Source: Nocardia sp. CNY236
Lineage (GTDB): Bacteria > Actinomycetota > Actinomycetes > Mycobacteriales > Mycobacteriaceae
Assembly: GCF_000482385.1 (NCBI RefSeq)
Contig: NZ_AXVD01000010.1
Coordinates: 62,001-126,000, forward strand
Reading direction: 5' to 3'
DNA length: 64,000 nucleotides
The translations under genes were made by a program, and so were the position numbers. Positions 61,589 through 64,000 of this stretch are shown piece by piece. Every line of letters starts with the position of its first letter. Position 1 is the first letter of the stretch. Below the pieces are notes generated by a model, which worked only from the letters and a program-made list of their open reading frames with translations, was not told where the DNA came from and ran no database searches.

Positions 61589-62383
61589 TCAGGCGCCCTT
61601 GGCCGGGACGATTTGTAGGTATACCAAGGTCAAAACGAGGTTCACGAAGAACAGCACCAGGAATGTGATCACCACGGATTGGTTCACCGCGTCACCGACT
61701 CCTTTCGGGCCTCCCTTGGGATGCAGCCCCTTGTATGCGGCGATGACGCCGGCGAGCAGACCGAACACCGCTGCCTTGATCTCACCGATCCATAGGTCGG
61801 GCAGTTGCGCAAGAGCGGAGAACGACGCCAAGTAAGCGCCCGGTGTGCCGCCCTGCAACAGCACATTGAAGAAATATCCGCCCGCGATGCCGACCACCGA
61901 AACCAGACCGTTGAGCAGGAGCGCTACCAGCATCATGCCGATCACGCGGGGAACCACCAGCTTGCGCACCGGGTCGACGCCGAGCACCTCGAGTGCGTCG
62001 ATCTCTTCGCGGATGGTGCGCGAACCGAGATCTGCGGCCACAGCCGAGCCCGCGGCACCCGCAATGATCAGCGCTGTCACGACCGGTGCCGCTTGCTGAA
62101 CCGTCGCCAGCACGCTGGTTGCACCAGTGAAGGCTTCGGCGCCCAACTGTTTGATCAGCGAACCGGTCTGCAATGCCACGACCGCACCGAAGGGGATCGC
62201 AACCAATGCACTGGGCAGAATCGAGACACTCGCGATGAACCACGACTGCTCGATGAACTCCCGCCATTCGAAGGGCCGGCGAAAGGTCTTGCGCGCAACG
62301 TCGATCAGCAGCGCAATGATGTTGCCGGCTTGGGCAAACCCCGACTCCAGGGGTGCTCGCAATCGCGCCAGAGTGGAATTCAC
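61589..62383 (-). CDS. yrbEA: YrbE/MlaE-family Mce permease A
   Basis: Permease of 264 residues with DLGSRTIREEIDALEVLGVD (MlaE coupling helix) and about five hydrophobic helices, including LLNGLVSVVGIAGGYFFNVL. Pairs with YrbEB. It starts 11 nt after the mkl stop, so the ATPase and permeases are co-expressed. Confidence 0.94.
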   Translation of the reverse strand: MNSTLARLRAPLESGFAQAGNIIALLIDVARKTFRRPFEWREFIEQSWFIASVSILPSALVAIPFGAVVALQTGSLIKQLGAEAFTGATSVLATVQQAAPVVTALIIAGAAGSAVAADLGSRTIREEIDALEVLGVDPVRKLVVPRVIGMMLVALLLNGLVSVVGIAGGYFFNVLLQGGTPGAYLASFSALAQLPDLWIGEIKAAVFGLLAGVIAAYKGLHPKGGPKGVGDAVNQSVVITFLVLFFVNLVLTLVYLQIVPAKGA

Positions 62384-62394
62384 GATCGCAGATG

Positions 62395-63471
62395 TTACCC
62401 GTTGGTCGCACTACGGCGCACGGTGGAGCCGTAGTCGGCGCCTTGATAATTCGCCAGGTCACCGTGGTTGTAGGCCATCACCTGGGTGTCGTCGTTCTCC
62501 ACAAGTGACTCACGAATCGCAACCTGAGCGGCATGCGGCAGCGTATGCATGATCTCGCGAACGCGCTCTTTGCGTCGTAATACGGCCTGGCGCACCGGCG
62601 TGCCCGGGGTCGCGCGCATCTGCGGGATGATTCCCTCGACCTCCTCGGCACCGCCATGGTGATGCCCGGCGTCGACCAGTGCTTGCTCGCGCGCCATCTG
62701 CGCCTCGTCCTTCTCCTCGGACATCCCGATCGGGCCGATCATGCGACCGTTGAGGAACTGTTTGACCACCGGCTCCTCCGAGGTGAGCAAGACCTCCCGC
62801 GGACCGAACATGACCAGTTGGCGACGGAAGAGCATGCCGATGTTGTCCGGCACGGTTCGGGCCAGGTTGATGTTGTGGGTCACGATCAGAATCGTGGCGT
62901 CGATCTGCGCATTGATATCGATCAACAATTGACTCAGGTACGAAGTGCGTACCGGGTCGAGACCCGAGTCCGGCTCGTCGACGAGGATGATCTGTGGATC
63001 GAGCACCAGGGCGCGGGCCAATCCGGCTCGCTTGCGCATGCCACCGGAGATCTCGCCGGGCAACTTGGCTTCGGCCCCGAGCAGACCGGTCAGCTCCAGC
63101 TTCTCCATGACGATCTTCTTGATCTCGGATTCGCTCTTCTTGGTGTGCTCGCGCAACGGAAAGGCCACATTGTCGAACAAGTTCATCGATCCGAACAATG
63201 CGCCGTCCTGGAACAGCACACCGAACAGCTTGCGAATCTCGTACAGCTGCTTATTGGAACACGTCGTGATATCCGTGCCGTCGATATAGATCGCTCCGCG
63301 TTCGGGACGCAGCAAGCCGATCAAGGACTTCAAAAATACCGACTTACCAGTACCCGACGGACCCAGCAGCGCGCTGACCTCGCCTGACGGCAACGTCAGC
63401 GATACGTCCTGCCAGATTCGCTGCGAACCGAAGGACTTGGTTACACCTTCGGTTCTGACCTCGACGCCCAC
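62395..63471 (-). CDS. mkl: Mce-system ABC ATPase Mkl (MceG)
   Basis: ATPase of 358 residues energising Mce importers. Walker A GPSGTGKS, Q-loop LFQDGALFG, signature ISGGMRKRAGLARAL, Walker B ILVDEPDSGLDPV and switch VTHNIN are all present. The MceG-specific C-terminal extension (IGPIGMSEEKDEAQMAREQA, GHHHGG) is conserved. The start is GTG 63471 behind GTGGAGG. As in Mycobacterium it lies near rplL and rpoB, but here it directly heads a full mce operon. Confidence 0.95.
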   Translation of the reverse strand: MGVEVRTEGVTKSFGSQRIWQDVSLTLPSGEVSALLGPSGTGKSVFLKSLIGLLRPERGAIYIDGTDITTCSNKQLYEIRKLFGVLFQDGALFGSMNLFDNVAFPLREHTKKSESEIKKIVMEKLELTGLLGAEAKLPGEISGGMRKRAGLARALVLDPQIILVDEPDSGLDPVRTSYLSQLLIDINAQIDATILIVTHNINLARTVPDNIGMLFRRQLVMFGPREVLLTSEEPVVKQFLNGRMIGPIGMSEEKDEAQMAREQALVDAGHHHGGAEEVEGIIPQMRATPGTPVRQAVLRRKERVREIMHTLPHAAQVAIRESLVENDDTQVMAYNHGDLANYQGADYGSTVRRSATNG

Positions 63472-63658
63472 GGCTACCTCCACAATTCTCAGCGAGCCAC
63501 CCACCTGACGCACCGCTCGCTCGGTGATTGCAGTGCGCTATGTAGTACTAGTGGGCTCGGTCACTGTAACCCATATGCAAGAGAGGGCACATCAGAACCT
63601 GACTGAAGAGTAACCCGACGAACTATTGTTATCCGCGACAACGTTCGGACTGTCGAAT

Positions 63659-63700
63659 AGCACTACGGGCGAGCTCCAAAGGGAGCCCGCCCGTAGTGCT
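63659..63700 (-). terminator. Terminator after rplL
   Basis: AGCACTACGGGCG and CGCCCGTAGTGCT are perfect complements, and the stem continues with near-complementary GAGCTCC/GGGAGCC around a short AAA-type loop. It lies 16 bp after the rplL stop. Confidence 0.88.
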
Positions 63701-63715
63701 GTTCTCGATCTCGAA

Positions 63716-64000
63716 TTACTTGACCGAAACCTTCGCGCCAGCGTCTTCCAGCTTCGCTTTGGCGGCCTCGGCAGCATCCTTGGCGACCTTTTCCAGGATC
63801 GGCTTCGGCGCACCTTCGACCAGGTCCTTGGCTTCCTTCAGACCCAAGCCGGAGACGATCTCCCGGACCACCTTGATGACCTGGATCTTCTTATCGCCGG
63901 CGCCTTCGAGAACGACGTCGAACTCGTCCTGCTCCTCGACCGCCTCGGCCGGTGCGGCAGCGCCACCGACAGCGGCGACTGCGACGGGCGCAGCGGCGGT
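63716..64000 (-). CDS. rplL: Ribosomal protein L7/L12 (3' part)
   Basis: The last 94 codons, ending TAA at 63716-63718; the 5' end lies beyond the window. The Ala-rich hinge ([20 protein letters not shown]) and C-terminal factor-binding domain ([38 protein letters not shown]) are diagnostic. L7/L12 forms the ribosomal stalk that recruits translation GTPases. Confidence 0.97.
   Translation of the reverse strand, partial: TAAAPVAVAAVGGAAAPAEAVEEQDEFDVVLEGAGDKKIQVIKVVREIVSGLGLKEAKDLVEGAPKPILEKVAKDAAEAAKAKLEDAGAKVSVK

Overview
The window is a high-GC actinobacterial chromosome segment, almost certainly Nocardia or a very close relative. The right-hand half carries the conserved rplL - mkl - mce - rpoB - rpoC - rpsL - rpsG - fusA - tuf block, all read leftwards. 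RpoB has the Nocardia-style N-terminus and a Mycobacterium-like rifampicin region. Mce/YrbE transporters, DUF3558 lipoproteins, MmpL and type VII secretion genes point to a mycolate-type actinomycete.

Region by region. (1) 1-5.0 kb: a flavin reductase gene interrupted by an in-frame TGA, a NarL-type two-component system, a UbiA prenyltransferase and, divergently, a MbtI-type salicylate synthase for a phenolic siderophore. (2) 5.0-12.9 kb: a gene graveyard. It holds a spliced and truncated JAMM (mec) fragment, a 68-bp piece of a desaturase gene, an IS256-family relic with two frameshifts, frameshifted and 5'-truncated genes, a 171-bp duplicated pseudogene fragment and a truncated IS3 element. 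An apparently intact flavoprotein gene and a fatty acid desaturase gene lie within it. (3) 13.0-26.7 kb: the most interesting part, a compact biosynthetic cluster. A leftward aminotransferase and TetR regulator face an 11-gene rightward operon with mostly overlapping genes: sugar phosphate cyclase, KAS III-like acyltransferase, MFS exporter, Zn alcohol dehydrogenase, SDR, quinone-oxidoreductase-like MDR, two-domain VOC protein, F420-type LLM oxidoreductase, HAD phosphatase, ROK kinase and a second MDR dehydrogenase. This set resembles C7-cyclitol (C7N aminocyclitol) pathways such as cetoniacytone, validamycin and acarbose, but no glycosyltransferase or nucleotidyltransferase is present and there is a KAS III homologue with a rearranged active site. 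(4) 26.8-43.9 kb: MmpL, then tuf/fusA/rpsG/rpsL, two DUF3558 lipoproteins, 4-hydroxyphenylpyruvate dioxygenase with a divergent Lrp regulator, a quinone oxidoreductase whose 3' end is tandemly repeated, an EspC-like/WXG-SLT type VII secretion pair, an acyl-ACP thioesterase, FprB, SixA and an ABM monooxygenase. (5) 44-64 kb: rpoC, rpoB, a complete mce operon (yrbEA-yrbEB-mceABCDEF-mas-mas), mkl (mceG) and the 3' part of rplL.

Functional links: the TetR regulator and palindromes at 15.8 kb probably control the cyclitol operon. The predicted flow is sedoheptulose 7-phosphate to a cyclic ketone, then epimerisation, phosphorylation/dephosphorylation, redox tailoring, amination, acylation and export. 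The mce block forms one lipid-import system with its ATPase at the promoter-proximal end. No tRNA, rRNA, CRISPR array or replication origin was recognised. All identifications come from reading motifs and remembered family sequences; no database search was run.
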